Positions 20,791 to 29,726 of a DNA stretch of 64,000 nucleotides are shown here, one piece after another; position 1 is the first letter of the stretch; every line of letters starts with the position of its first letter. A program made the translations under genes and the position numbers. Below the pieces are notes generated by a model that was not told the DNA's origin, ran no database searches, and worked only from the letters and a program-made list of their open reading frames with translations. The stretch spans positions 248,001 through 312,000 of the forward strand of contig NZ_UHIP01000001.1 in the NCBI RefSeq assembly GCF_900460245.1, given 5' to 3'. The stretch comes from Vibrio fluvialis. Its GTDB lineage: Bacteria; Pseudomonadota; Gammaproteobacteria; Enterobacterales; Vibrionaceae.

Positions 20791-21240
20791 TTACGGATAA
20801 TGGATCTCGATGGTTTGCAGTTGATAACCCGCCTGACGGTACAACTTATAACGCTCGCGAGACCGTTGTTTCGCATTTTCTTCGTTGGGGACGAAGTCTA
20901 CCACCTCTGCGAAGGCCTTCGCAAAGGTTGTATGATTATCGGCCAAATTTATTGCCAGTTGTCGGTTCCAAGAGGGTTTCACCCCGACATGGCCAATCTC
21001 AATATTGGTGCCGTATTTCGGCCCTTCACCCACCAGATTATGGCCCAGAAAGTCTTTGGCTTCGACCTGCCAGAATCGTTCCGCCAATTGTTCGGCGTGC
21101 GCTTTATTATCGCACTGCAAATACACTTTTGCGCCCTGACGTGCAAAGTGCTGAGTCAAGTACACCACGTACTCCTCGAAACCAGCTGTGGTGGCTTGTT
21201 CCGAGTCGGGCCGAACGATGTAAAACGTGGCAGTTGCCAT
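20791..21240 (-). CDS. holC: DNA polymerase III chi subunit
   Basis: 149-residue HolC. Chi links the clamp-loader complex (through psi, HolD) to single-stranded-DNA-binding protein at the replication fork. It begins MATATFYIVRPDSEQ and carries the family block KVYLQCDNKAHAEQLAERFW, and near the C terminus FVPNEENAKQRSRERYKLYRQAGYQL, which holds the SSB-tail binding region. The gene order pepA-holC-valS matches E. coli. A terminator lies between pepA and this gene. Confidence 0.95.
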   Translation of the reverse strand: MATATFYIVRPDSEQATTAGFEEYVVYLTQHFARQGAKVYLQCDNKAHAEQLAERFWQVEAKDFLGHNLVGEGPKYGTNIEIGHVGVKPSWNRQLAINLADNHTTFAKAFAEVVDFVPNEENAKQRSRERYKLYRQAGYQLQTIEIHYP

Positions 21241-21280
21241 AGTCGTCTGAGCGCTCCTGTTATGGTGAAGGTGAAAAACA

Positions 21281-21305
21281 AAAAAGGGCCTTGCGGCCCT
21301 TTTTG
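21281..21305 (-). terminator. Terminator after pepA
   Basis: AGGGCC/GGCCCT stem with TTGC loop and A- and T-runs on either side. It falls between the pepA stop (21316) and the holC start (21240). Confidence 0.85.
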
Positions 21306-21315
21306 TGGATGAGGT

Positions 21316-22824
21316 TTATTCCTCGGTCTCTTGGCCACTGCGGTTTAGCAGGAATTGGACAAGCATCGAGACCGGACGACCGGTAGACCCTTTCGCTGCA
21401 CCTGATTTCCACGCAGTACCTGCGATGTCGAGGTGAGCCCAGTTGTACTTCTTGGTAAACTTCGACAGGAAGCAGCCAGCAGTGATAGCGCCGCCTGGAC
21501 GACCACCGATGTTCGCCATATCGGCAAACGGGCTCTTCAGCTGTTCATGGTATTCGTCTGCCAGTGGTAGACGCCATGCGCGGTCACTTGCCTGTTCAGA
21601 GGCATTGACCAGCTCGTGCGCCAGCGGGTTGTGGTTCGACATGACACCGCTGATATGATGACCAAGCGCAATCACACAAGCGCCAGTCAGGGTCGCTACA
21701 TCCACCACGCAATCTGGTTCAAAGCGTTCGACGTAAGTCAGCGCATCACACAGTACCAGACGGCCTTCGGCGTCCGTGTTCAGGACTTCTACGGTTTGAC
21801 CTGACATCGTGGTCAGAATGTCGCCCGGACGGTAAGCGTTGCTACCCGGCATGTTTTCACAGCCAGCCAGTACGCCGATAACGTTCAGTGGCAGGTTCAG
21901 TTTCGCGATCGCTTTCATAGTACCGAATACGGACGCCGCACCACACATGTCGTACTTCATCTCGTCCATACCTTCACCCGGTTTGAGTGAGATACCGCCT
22001 GAATCGAAGGTCAGCCCTTTACCAACCAGAACGATCGGTTTCGCGTCTGCATCTGGGTTACCTTTATATTCGATAACCGACATCATGGATTCGTTCTTTG
22101 AACCGCGGCCCACTGCCAGGTAAGAGCTCATGCCCAGTTTTTCCATCTCTTCTTCACCAATGATTTTGGTGGTGATGGTTTCATAGTCATCAGCCAGGCG
22201 ACGAGCCTGAGACGCCAGGTAAGCTGGGTTAGCAATGTTTGGTGGCATGTTGCCAAGATCTTTACACGCTTTCACGCCCGACGAAATTGCCAGACCGTGA
22301 GTAATCGCGCGTTCACCCAGGCTCAGTTCACGGCGAGTAGGTACGTTGAACACCAGTTTACGCAGTGGACGACGGGTTTCTGGCTTCACACTCTTGAACT
22401 GATCAAAGGTGTACAGACCATCTTTAGTCGCTTCGACGGCTTGACGAACTTTCCAGTAAGTATCGCGGCCTTTCACGTGCAGTTCAGTCAGGAAGCAAAC
22501 GGCTTCCATAGAACCTGTCTCGTTAAGTGTGCTGATGGTTTTCTGAATGATTTCTTTGTATTGACGTTCGCCCAGTTCGCGCTCTTTACCGCAACCGACC
22601 AACAATACACGCTCAGATAAGACACCTGGCACTTGATGCAGCAGTAGCATCTGCCCCGGTTTACCTTCTAGATCACCACGGCGAAGCAGTGAACTAATAT
22701 AGCCGTCGCTGATTTTATCAAGCTGTTCTGCTACTGGAGAAAGGCGGCGTGGTTCAAAGACTCCGACAACGATACATGCGCTACGTTGTTTTTCAGGGCT
22801 ACCACTTTTAACACTGAACTCCAT
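21316..22824 (-). CDS. pepA: Leucyl aminopeptidase (cytosol aminopeptidase, XerCD cofactor in E. coli)
   Basis: 502 residues (E. coli PepA 503), M17 family. The metal-binding and catalytic motif [16 protein letters not shown] is intact (about residues 350-365), as are the lysine-bearing [29 protein letters not shown] region and the [13 protein letters not shown] end. The enzyme forms a hexamer with two metal ions per subunit. In E. coli PepA also binds DNA as ArgP-like repressor of carAB and as accessory factor in XerCD recombination; here that is only by analogy. Divergent from lptF. Confidence 0.97.
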   Translation of the reverse strand: MEFSVKSGSPEKQRSACIVVGVFEPRRLSPVAEQLDKISDGYISSLLRRGDLEGKPGQMLLLHQVPGVLSERVLLVGCGKERELGERQYKEIIQKTISTLNETGSMEAVCFLTELHVKGRDTYWKVRQAVEATKDGLYTFDQFKSVKPETRRPLRKLVFNVPTRRELSLGERAITHGLAISSGVKACKDLGNMPPNIANPAYLASQARRLADDYETITTKIIGEEEMEKLGMSSYLAVGRGSKNESMMSVIEYKGNPDADAKPIVLVGKGLTFDSGGISLKPGEGMDEMKYDMCGAASVFGTMKAIAKLNLPLNVIGVLAGCENMPGSNAYRPGDILTTMSGQTVEVLNTDAEGRLVLCDALTYVERFEPDCVVDVATLTGACVIALGHHISGVMSNHNPLAHELVNASEQASDRAWRLPLADEYHEQLKSPFADMANIGGRPGGAITAGCFLSKFTKKYNWAHLDIAGTAWKSGAAKGSTGRPVSMLVQFLLNRSGQETEE

Positions 22825-23015
22825 GCGTACTCCTACATCCTAAAGACAAATAGAACTAAATGTTAGATAATGCGTTCTTACTTGTTGAATCCTTAATTGG
22901 ATCTACCCTTTGTTTAAGCGCTCTAACACATAGCGAAATTTTTAAAAATAAAAGGTTCAACGGGAAATTATAGTGATTCAATCAAAAAAACAAGTTTTGC
23001 ATAGGTTATTTCAGC

Positions 23016-24119
23016 GTGATTATTGTTAGATATTTGATCCGCGAGACACTAAAAAGCCAATTGGCTATCTTTTTCGTCCTGTTTTTAGTGTTTCTGAGCC
23101 AAAAATTTATTCGCGTTTTGGCCGATGCGTCAGATGGTGAAATCCCAGCTCGCTTAATTTTATCTATCGTTGGTTTGAACATGCCATCGATGGGGTTATT
23201 AATGCTGCCTTTGAGTCTCTATATCGGGATTCTGCTCACCTTCGGGCGTTTGTATGCTGAAAGTGAAATCACGGTGATGAACGCGACCGGTATCGGCAAC
23301 AAGTTCCTGATCCGCGCCGCACTGTATCTCGGCATCATCACATCTTGTCTGGCGGGCTTTAACGCGCTGTGGCTATCGCCATGGAGTCAGGACAAAGTCG
23401 ATTCGGTGATGGAACAACTGGCAGCGGAAAACAGTGTTGATTTGCTGCAAAAAGGGCAGTTCCAGCGTTCGCCGGATGGTTCGTCGGTGGTGTTCATCGA
23501 TAACATTGAGAACAAAAAACTGAGCAATGTGTTCGTTGCCCAGTTGGCACCGCGTGAGTCGATTCTGCCAAGCGTGATGTTCTCCGATTCTGGTGATGTC
23601 AAAGAGCTCAGCGACGGCCGCCAGGTCATCACGATGTACAACGGTACCCGCTATGAAGGTGTGCCGACGCGTGTCGATTACATGGTGACTCGATTTGATG
23701 AGTACGAAGGTCTGATTGGTCAGCGTGAAGTGAAGGAAAAAGGCCGCGGTTGGGATGCGATTCCGACACTCGAACTGCTGCAAAATCCGGATCGCCGCGC
23801 TCAGGCGGAACTGCAATGGCGAATTTCGTTGGTGGTGTGTATTCCACTGCTGACCATGCTGGTGGTGCCGCTGTCGGCGGTGAACCCGCGTCAGGGACGT
23901 TTTGCCAAAATGGGGCCAGCGATCCTGATTTATCTGACTTACTTTCTGGCCATCAGTGCGACCAAATCAGCACTGGAAGACGGTTCAATTCCTGCCATGG
24001 TCGGCTTATGGCCAATCAACGCCGCGTTGCTGCTGGCGGCAATTGTTGCCAATACACTCGACAGTGTGCCGGTCAGAAAATTCAAAGACAAATTAAGACA
24101 GAAGAGAAAGGTAGCGTAA
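23016..24119 (+). CDS. lptF: LPS export ABC permease LptF
   Basis: One of two permeases of LptB2FG, which extracts lipopolysaccharide from the inner membrane for transport to the surface. 367 residues. Membrane helices at about residues 12-32, 50-80, 98-120 and again at about 270-350, flanking a large periplasmic beta-jellyroll domain (about 130-260), the typical YjgP/YjgQ layout. The start is GTG at 23016 with AGG at short distance. It is divergent from pepA as in E. coli and lies 3 bases before lptG. Confidence 0.96.
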   Translation: MIIVRYLIRETLKSQLAIFFVLFLVFLSQKFIRVLADASDGEIPARLILSIVGLNMPSMGLLMLPLSLYIGILLTFGRLYAESEITVMNATGIGNKFLIRAALYLGIITSCLAGFNALWLSPWSQDKVDSVMEQLAAENSVDLLQKGQFQRSPDGSSVVFIDNIENKKLSNVFVAQLAPRESILPSVMFSDSGDVKELSDGRQVITMYNGTRYEGVPTRVDYMVTRFDEYEGLIGQREVKEKGRGWDAIPTLELLQNPDRRAQAELQWRISLVVCIPLLTMLVVPLSAVNPRQGRFAKMGPAILIYLTYFLAISATKSALEDGSIPAMVGLWPINAALLLAAIVANTLDSVPVRKFKDKLRQKRKVA

Positions 24120-24122
24120 GTC

Positions 24123-25193
24123 GTGTTTAAGATTCTTGACTGGTACATTGGCCGGACCATCATCGCAACCACTATCTTAGTGTTGACGACCTTTAGCGGT
24201 TTGTCGGGCATCATCAAATATGTCGAACAGCTGCGCAAAGTCGGTAACGGTACTTATGACCTGATGCAGGCGCTATTGTTTGTGGTGCTGAGTATTCCGC
24301 GCGACATTGAGATGTTTTTCCCGATGGCAGCTCTGTTGGGCGCGCTGATTGGTCTTGGTGCGCTCGCGGCGAGCTCTGAACTGGTCGTCATGCAGGCCGC
24401 AGGCTTTTCCAAATTGGATATCGGCCTGTCGGTACTGAAAACCGCAGTGCCGCTGATGATCATCATTACTCTGCTTGGCGAATGGGGCGCACCACAAGCA
24501 CAGAAAGCGGCGCGTGATTTACGTGCGTTTGCCACATCCGGTGGTCAGATTCTGTCAGTTAGAACGGGGGTGTGGGCCCGGGATGCCAACGATTTTATCT
24601 TCATTGGTAAGATTGATGACAACCATCTGTACGGTCTCAACATGTGGCGTTTCGACGAACAGAAACAACTGCGCACGGTTATTTTTGCCAAGCAGGTGGA
24701 TTACCTCGGTGAGAATGAGTGGATGATGAAAAATGTGGAAGTGACTGACATGAATAACGATGTCGTGATTACTAAACAGTCACTGCCACAGTACAGCTGG
24801 GAAACCTCTCTGGCACCGGACAAACTCGCCGTCGTTACAGTGAAGCCTGAAGAGCTGGCGCTGAGCGGTTTGTATGATTACGTGCATTATCTGAAAGCGT
24901 CAGAGCAGGATGCTTCGCGTTATGAACTGGCGTTCTGGCGTAAGATCACTCAGCCGTTTTCGATTGCGGTGATGATGCTGATGGCGCTGTCGTTTATCTT
25001 TGGTCCGCTGCGTAGCGTCACCATGGGGGCGAGAATCCTGTCTGGCGTGATTGCGGGCTTTACGTTCTACATTTCCAGCGAGTTCTTTGGGCCGCTCAGT
25101 CTGGTGTATGGCATCCCGCCTGTGTTTGGCGCGGTGGCTCCCAGCCTGGTATTTCTGACCATCGCGCTGTTGCTGCTAAGACGAAAACTGTAA
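24123..25193 (+). CDS. lptG: LPS export ABC permease LptG
   Basis: Second permease of LptB2FG, 356 residues (E. coli 360). Same layout as LptF: helices near the N terminus, about 60-80 and 100-120, a periplasmic domain in the middle, and helices at about 275-295, 305-325 and 335-352. Starts with GTG at 24123, FKILDWYIGRTIIATTILV being the first helix. Directly coupled to lptF. A bidirectional terminator follows. Confidence 0.96.
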   Translation: MFKILDWYIGRTIIATTILVLTTFSGLSGIIKYVEQLRKVGNGTYDLMQALLFVVLSIPRDIEMFFPMAALLGALIGLGALAASSELVVMQAAGFSKLDIGLSVLKTAVPLMIIITLLGEWGAPQAQKAARDLRAFATSGGQILSVRTGVWARDANDFIFIGKIDDNHLYGLNMWRFDEQKQLRTVIFAKQVDYLGENEWMMKNVEVTDMNNDVVITKQSLPQYSWETSLAPDKLAVVTVKPEELALSGLYDYVHYLKASEQDASRYELAFWRKITQPFSIAVMMLMALSFIFGPLRSVTMGARILSGVIAGFTFYISSEFFGPLSLVYGIPPVFGAVAPSLVFLTIALLLLRRKL

Positions 25194-25196
25194 ACG

Positions 25197-25226
25197 AAAA
25201 AAGGAAGGCGATGCCTTCCTTTTTTA
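25197..25226. terminator. Bidirectional terminator lptG/RDD gene
   Basis: Stem AAGGAAGGC/GCCTTCCTT, loop GAT, with A- and T-runs. Convergent genes end on either side. Confidence 0.9.
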
Positions 25227-25245
25227 TTTGCGGGCTTTACCGCGA

Positions 25246-25719
25246 TTAGCGTACTTTTGGCAGCACGAGAACTTGGGTCTTGGCCCACATATCCTGAAAG
25301 GCACGTTTTTTCGGGTCAAGCGGAACCGTCAGATTGCCCAGACCAAAAACGGATGTTGCCAAGCGAATCAGAGCCTGAGTGGCTGAGATGCGATCGCCAT
25401 TCTGATTGCACACCACAATTTTCCAGGCGCGCATGCCCAGTGTTTGCCCGCCACGTGTCCAGAAATAGACAAAGAAGTAGATCCAAGTCGCAGCCAGATA
25501 CAAGGTGTACACCGGGCTCCAGATTGGGTGGCGAGTCAGAAGTTCCCCTGCGTCCTGATAAGGCGCGTAACTGAACAGTCCGGTGGCAACCAGAGCTTCT
25601 AACACTGCGACGACAACGCCACCGGCAATCATCAGAATAGCCATCACGACCAGGGAATCATAAAACAGGGCGCCCAGACGGCGAAACAGTCCTGCAGGAG
25701 GCAAAGTTGATGTGTGCAT
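25246..25719 (-). CDS. RDD-family membrane protein
   Basis: 157 residues if the ATG at 25719 is used; AAAGG lies upstream and the RDD domain begins at once (PPAGLFRRLGALFYDSLVVMAIL). The reading frame is open further upstream but that part overlaps the next gene and looks non-coding. Three or four membrane helices are visible (about 22-48, 80-100, and a shorter one). The Arg-Asp pattern of the family appears as FRRLGALFYDS and the WTRGGQTLGMRAWKI block is typical. RDD proteins are membrane proteins mostly of unknown function, some linked to ion or osmotic tolerance. Confidence 0.82.
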   Translation of the reverse strand: MHTSTLPPAGLFRRLGALFYDSLVVMAILMIAGGVVVAVLEALVATGLFSYAPYQDAGELLTRHPIWSPVYTLYLAATWIYFFVYFWTRGGQTLGMRAWKIVVCNQNGDRISATQALIRLATSVFGLGNLTVPLDPKKRAFQDMWAKTQVLVLPKVR

Positions 25720-25954
25720 AACGACCTTTGTGTCTGACAACAAATGGCGGCAAGCATATCGGCTGAGGGCGGTACTGAAAAGAGAGCTGCCGCACAGGTT
25801 AACGAATCGGCACAATATTTCAGACTCTATCCTGGCGCTGCGGCGAGATATGCAGGGAAAAGCTGGCCCGTCAACCTTGTCACGCGGAAGGGGCGGGGTA
25901 GAATGAGCAACAGGATTTTCAGCCACGCATTCGTATTGCATTACAAGGATTCTC

Positions 25955-27328
25955 ATGTCGGTATTTAACTGGTACCACGCCTCTATCAAACAAAAAATCG
26001 GTGGCCTGTTTGTGCTGTTGCTGTCGTTTTTGTTTTTTGTCATCGTCTATTCAGGCTACAAAATTAAACTGATTGAAAAGGAGATGCGGGAAGTCGCGTA
26101 TCTGGATATTCCGCTCAGCCAAATCATGCGTCAGGTTGAGTTCATCGAACTGGAGCAGCACCTTCAGTTTGAACAGTATCAGTTGAAAGGCGAAAAACCG
26201 TATCAGGAGCTCAAGCAACATCAACAATTGGTTTTTCAACAACAGCAACTCAAGAGCCTGTTGGATCGTGCGGTCGGGCTGATTACCGAAAGCCTGAGCG
26301 CGAAACAATTGATGCTGGCTCAAAGCGAACACGAACAAGTGCTAAGCCGCATAGAAAGTTATGCGCAGAAAAGTGCGGCCTTTGAATCCCACCTTGAACA
26401 ACTGTTTGAAAGCCAGACACTAAACGATGAACAGCGCAGTGCGATGGAACAAATGGCAGCGGAGCTGGAAAGTGCAGAAAACGCTATCATTCAGCAGCTC
26501 AACACCATCACGACCAATGATGTGTATTACACCGAGAAACATGAGAAAGAGTTTCTGTTTGTCAGTTCGCTGCTCGGTATCAGCGCCGTTGTGCTTGGCT
26601 TTTTGCTGACGGTTTATATTGTGCAAATCATCTTGCAGCGTATTAAACGCATTCAGGGTGACATCAAAACTCTCAATGCGTCCCTTGACCAAGGGGATTC
26701 CTTGTCTCAGGAAACGGTGAGCAAAATTACCACCAAGGATGAGCTTGCCGAACTGGAACACGACATCAAAGCCGTCATGTCGCGCTTGGCGAAAGAAATC
26801 ACTTGTCGGGAACAGGTCGAAAAGCAATTGCTGACTCTGGCGACCCAAGACAAACTGACCGGTGCATACAACCGCCACAAGTGGGAAGAACAAATCAATA
26901 TGCAGCTCAATCTCGCTCAGCGCGGTGGTTATCCGTTCGGTTTGATTCTGTTGGATGTCGACTATTTTAAACGGGTAAACGATCAGTTTGGCCATCAGGT
27001 TGGTGACCAATTATTGAAACGCATGGTATCAGAGTTGCAACAACGGATACGTTCGACGGATATGTTGTTTCGACTGGGGGGCGAGGAGTTTGCCATTTTG
27101 CTGCCGATGCAGGATATCGAAAGCGCCTGTAAACTTGCGGAAAGCCTGCGCTCGCAAATGGAATTGCTGCAAGTGGACAACTTACCCGCATTTACGATCA
27201 GTATTGGCGTGACCAGCTATCACGACATGGACAGTGAAGCCTCTATTTTCCGCCGCGCAGATATGGCTTTGTACCGCGCCAAAGCGCAGGGCAGGAACCA
27301 GGTTGTGCAACAACTGACCGAGGAATAA
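25955..27328 (+). CDS. Membrane diguanylate cyclase (GGDEF), probably active
   Basis: 457 residues. First membrane helix about 17-36, then a periplasmic helical domain rich in Gln and Glu (about 40-195), second helix about 200-225, a HAMP-like linker with coiled coil (about 228-290), then a GGDEF domain. The active site reads FRLGGEEFAILLP, the Gly-Gly-Glu-Glu-Phe variant found in active cyclases. The product-inhibition I-site RSTD sits exactly five residues before it. The substrate-side motif DVDYFKRVNDQFGHQVGD is intact. The periplasmic part resembles a sensor of unknown ligand. First of three c-di-GMP genes in this region. Confidence 0.9.
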   Translation: MSVFNWYHASIKQKIGGLFVLLLSFLFFVIVYSGYKIKLIEKEMREVAYLDIPLSQIMRQVEFIELEQHLQFEQYQLKGEKPYQELKQHQQLVFQQQQLKSLLDRAVGLITESLSAKQLMLAQSEHEQVLSRIESYAQKSAAFESHLEQLFESQTLNDEQRSAMEQMAAELESAENAIIQQLNTITTNDVYYTEKHEKEFLFVSSLLGISAVVLGFLLTVYIVQIILQRIKRIQGDIKTLNASLDQGDSLSQETVSKITTKDELAELEHDIKAVMSRLAKEITCREQVEKQLLTLATQDKLTGAYNRHKWEEQINMQLNLAQRGGYPFGLILLDVDYFKRVNDQFGHQVGDQLLKRMVSELQQRIRSTDMLFRLGGEEFAILLPMQDIESACKLAESLRSQMELLQVDNLPAFTISIGVTSYHDMDSEASIFRRADMALYRAKAQGRNQVVQQLTEE

Positions 27329-27412
27329 TCGCGGGTTGCTGCGAAGTGAGTTTCGAAAATATCGCGCTTGGCGAAATATTCAGCAAACAATTTACTTTTC
27401 AATATATTGTTA

Positions 27413-27440
27413 TTGCGCCAACCGGTTTCTTCCGTATAAT
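27413..27440 (+). promoter_or_regulatory. tRNA-Leu promoter
   Basis: -35 TTGCGC (27413-27418), 16-base spacer, -10 TATAAT (27435-27440), 32 bases before the tRNA. Confidence 0.75.
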
Positions 27441-27471
27441 GGCCAACCATCAAAGGGTCATCCCCCAAGAT

Positions 27472-27556
27472 GCCGGTGTGGTGAAATTGGTAGACACGAC
27501 GGATTCAAAATCCGTTTCCTTCGGGAGTGGCGGTTCAAGTCCGCCCATCGGTACCA
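27472..27556 (+). tRNA. tRNA-Leu (CAA anticodon)
   Basis: 85 bases with CCA encoded. Acceptor GCCGGTG pairs with CATCGGT (G-U at the end). Anticodon stem ACGGA/TCCGT encloses TTCAAAA, giving anticodon CAA for UUG codons. A long variable arm (TTCCTTCGGGAGT region) marks the class II tRNA. T arm GGCGGTTCAAGTCCGCC is standard. Confidence 0.95.
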
Positions 27557-27564
27557 TTATTCAG

Positions 27565-27592
27565 AAAGGTCGCTTATCAAAGCGGCCTTTCG
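27565..27592 (+). terminator. Terminator after tRNA-Leu
   Basis: AAAGGTCGCTT pairs with AAGCGGCCTTT around an ATCA loop, followed by a T-poor CGTCGTTTTG. Modest strength. Confidence 0.6.
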
Positions 27593-27610
27593 TCGTTTTG
27601 AGGTTTTGAA

Positions 27611-27638
27611 AAACAAAAAGAGCACTTTTGTGCTCTTT
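27611..27638 (-). terminator. Terminator for the small secreted protein gene
   Basis: AAAGAGCAC/GTGCTCTTT with a TTTT loop; on the minus strand it is followed by TTTTTGTTTTT. Confidence 0.85.
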
Positions 27639-27661
27639 CGTTTCAGCGACAGGTTAATGGA

Positions 27662-28090
27662 TTATTTGGCTGTGATGACGGCCATGACTAACTTTCCGTC
27701 CTCTCGAATCGGGCCGTCCGCTTTAGCGCCCAAGGTATATTCGAACACACCAGTTTTCATTCCGCCTGCTTCGCCATGGAGCATCAACATCAGCATGTCG
27801 CCCGCTTTAACCGGTTCGGTCAAAATCGCTGAGACTGCCTGATTACTTCCTTTCTTCACTGGCGCATAGCCAACGACCGGGCCGGGTTTCATGTTGCTGT
27901 CGGTACGATGAACGACCATCCAGCCATTTTCTCCTGCCATGATCATATCGGCAGTGACGGTCCCTCCGGACACATCCTGATCGGTGCCTTTGACGCTGAG
28001 ATGGTGTCCTGCCCAAGCGAATGAAGAGGCACCGATAAGTGATAAGGTAAGACACAGATTTTTGGCTGAACTGAGTAAATGATTTTTCAT
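27662..28090 (-). CDS. Small secreted protein, DUF7282-like
   Basis: 142 residues. Signal peptide: positive MKNHLLSSAKN, hydrophobic LCLTLSLIGASSF, cleavage probably after AWA|GHH. The mature part is one compact beta domain with the pattern of DUF7282 proteins: VTADMIMAGENGWMVVHR, then PGPVVGYAPVKKGSNQ, then AILTEPVKAGDMLMLMLH and a closing ADGPIREDG. I recognise the pattern but no function is known for the bacterial members; the archaeal ones are surface proteins. It is monocistronic, with its own terminator and about 490 bases of upstream space. Confidence 0.75.
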   Translation of the reverse strand: MKNHLLSSAKNLCLTLSLIGASSFAWAGHHLSVKGTDQDVSGGTVTADMIMAGENGWMVVHRTDSNMKPGPVVGYAPVKKGSNQAVSAILTEPVKAGDMLMLMLHGEAGGMKTGVFEYTLGAKADGPIREDGKLVMAVITAK

Positions 28091-28582
28091 AATGATTTTC
28101 CGTTGCAGAGTAAGATGTTTGTGTTTGTCAGCGTTACATCTACCAACAGCTTACTCATACGGACGGGGTATGATTTTGGTTGCATTGATTTTTATTTTGG
28201 ATTGGTTTTGTGAGAATAGAGTAGAAAATGGCTGATGCTTCTGATTGATTTTATTCGCTAATTAGTATGAATGGCGAAGTGTAAGCAAATGTTAACCAGT
28301 TCGGTTTTAGATTAGTGGCCTGCGGCCGAATTGATTTTATTTGCTTCTGTTCATGAGACCAAATCATGAGACCAAAATAGTGCAGAGCAATCTGCGATTG
28401 AACACTTCCGGTGCAGTGAATGTTCGCTTCTGGCGAGACGCAGCCCTCTTTGCCTTGTGGTAAATGGGATTGGTTAAAAGTTGGCTGAGTGGTCAGCTTT
28501 TTGCTTAACCCCATCACACTGATCCAACATTCCTTTCGCAACAAGGGAAATACGTGGATAGAGAGACAATCAAGGAGAGAGC
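28091..28582. other. Intergenic region with a 13-base tandem duplication
   Basis: 492 bases between divergent genes. AT-rich next to the small secreted protein gene. TCATGAGACCAAA is repeated exactly in tandem at 28351-28363 and 28364-28376. A short hairpin GGCC-TGC-GGCC lies at about 28318-28328. An open frame on the minus strand (28251-28589) has no family features and I do not call it. AAGGAG just before 28583 is the ribosome-binding site of the next gene. Confidence 0.5.
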
Positions 28583-29545
28583 ATGTCACTGCCCATTATC
28601 GATATTTCAGCCCTACATTCCGCTAATCGCCAAGATTGGCAGCCAGTGATTGACCAGATCGACAGTGCTTGTCGTGAGTTAGGATTTTTCTACGTTGTCG
28701 GGCATGGCATTCCCCAGCAACAGTTTGACCATATTGAGTCGATGGCTGGAAAACTATTTGCTCTACCGGAGGCAGAAAAGCAGCGGTTATCGATCGAAAA
28801 AAGCAGTAACCATCGTGGCTGGGGCCGATTAAATGCAGAGAAGTTGGACCCCAAGGGAGCGTTAGATTGCAAAGAGTCGTTCGACATGGCGCTGGATTTA
28901 TCGCCGTATCATTCTCAGGTCGCCCGCTGCCCAGAACTTTACGGGCCCAACCAGTATCCGAATATCGAAGGATTTACACAGGCGATGATTCAGCATTATT
29001 CACTGACGCTGGATGTTGGCTTAAGGATCCTCAAGGCGATGTCGATTGCGCTCAAAGAGCCGGAGGATTTCTTCACTCAGTATTTTACCTTGCCGATTTC
29101 TGTGCTGCGCATGCTTCACTATCCAAGCCAGATGAAAGAGACCAATGGTGCGGGTGCTCATACTGACTATGGCTGTATTACGTTGCTCTATCAGGATTCG
29201 AGCGGTGGCCTTCAGGTGTTGAACAAGCAAGATGAATGGATAGATGCACCGCCCGTTGCAGGAAGCTTTGTGGTTAATATTGGCGATTTGATGCAGCGTT
29301 GGACGAATGATATTTACCGCTCGACCAAACATCGGGTGGCGAGCCCGACCACAGGCCGCACGCGTTTCTCGATGCCTTTCTTTGTTGAACCCGATTTTGA
29401 TACACCAATCGAAACACTCTCTTCGTGTTTAGCTGAACGGCCAGAGCAGGGGGGCTATCCGTTCATTACTGCAGGGGACTGGATTTTATCGCGCTTTGCG
29501 GACACCTACTCTTACCGCCGGGAGGAGGAAAGCCTCACGGTTTAA
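28583..29545 (+). CDS. 2-oxoglutarate/Fe(II) oxygenase, isopenicillin N synthase-like
   Basis: 320 residues, non-heme iron dioxygenase superfamily with the N-terminal DIOX_N-type domain (LPIIDISALHSANRQDW) and C-terminal 2OG-FeII domain. The iron ligands are visible: His and Asp in GAHTDYGCITLLYQD (about residues 190-205) and His in STKHRVASPTTGRTRFSMPFF, with the Arg-x-Ser that binds 2-oxoglutarate (RFS). The name by homology does not imply antibiotic synthesis; bacterial members of this group mostly have unknown small-molecule substrates. AAGGAGAG is the ribosome-binding site. The following gene starts 181 bases later. Confidence 0.85.
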   Translation: MSLPIIDISALHSANRQDWQPVIDQIDSACRELGFFYVVGHGIPQQQFDHIESMAGKLFALPEAEKQRLSIEKSSNHRGWGRLNAEKLDPKGALDCKESFDMALDLSPYHSQVARCPELYGPNQYPNIEGFTQAMIQHYSLTLDVGLRILKAMSIALKEPEDFFTQYFTLPISVLRMLHYPSQMKETNGAGAHTDYGCITLLYQDSSGGLQVLNKQDEWIDAPPVAGSFVVNIGDLMQRWTNDIYRSTKHRVASPTTGRTRFSMPFFVEPDFDTPIETLSSCLAERPEQGGYPFITAGDWILSRFADTYSYRREEESLTV

Positions 29546-29726
29546 ATACTATCAATATCGTGGCAGCGACGTTGGTATGTCGTTGCCCGGCAAGATATCA
29601 GCATTATTCACTGTTCGAATTGCCACCGTACTCACTTTATATGCCACTGGTTTAGCTATAGTTAAATCAAGTTCCGTCAACATACGAGGCGTTAAGCCTG
29701 TCTGCCGTTGGTCAAGAGGTGAGTGT

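Noticed and set aside
28251..28589. 112-codon minus-strand frame upstream of the oxygenase gene
   Set aside because: No recognisable domain, no ribosome-binding site and codon use unlike neighbours; it overlaps the start of the oxygenase gene.
28583..29545. Beta-lactam biosynthesis from the isopenicillin N synthase-like gene
   Set aside because: Only the oxygenase fold supports it; no ACV synthetase or other pathway genes are near.
29562..29587. Hairpin GGCAGCGAC/GTCGTTGCC between oxygenase and EAL genes
   Set aside because: A 9-pair stem without a T-run; could be chance and gives no clear function, so not called as a terminator.
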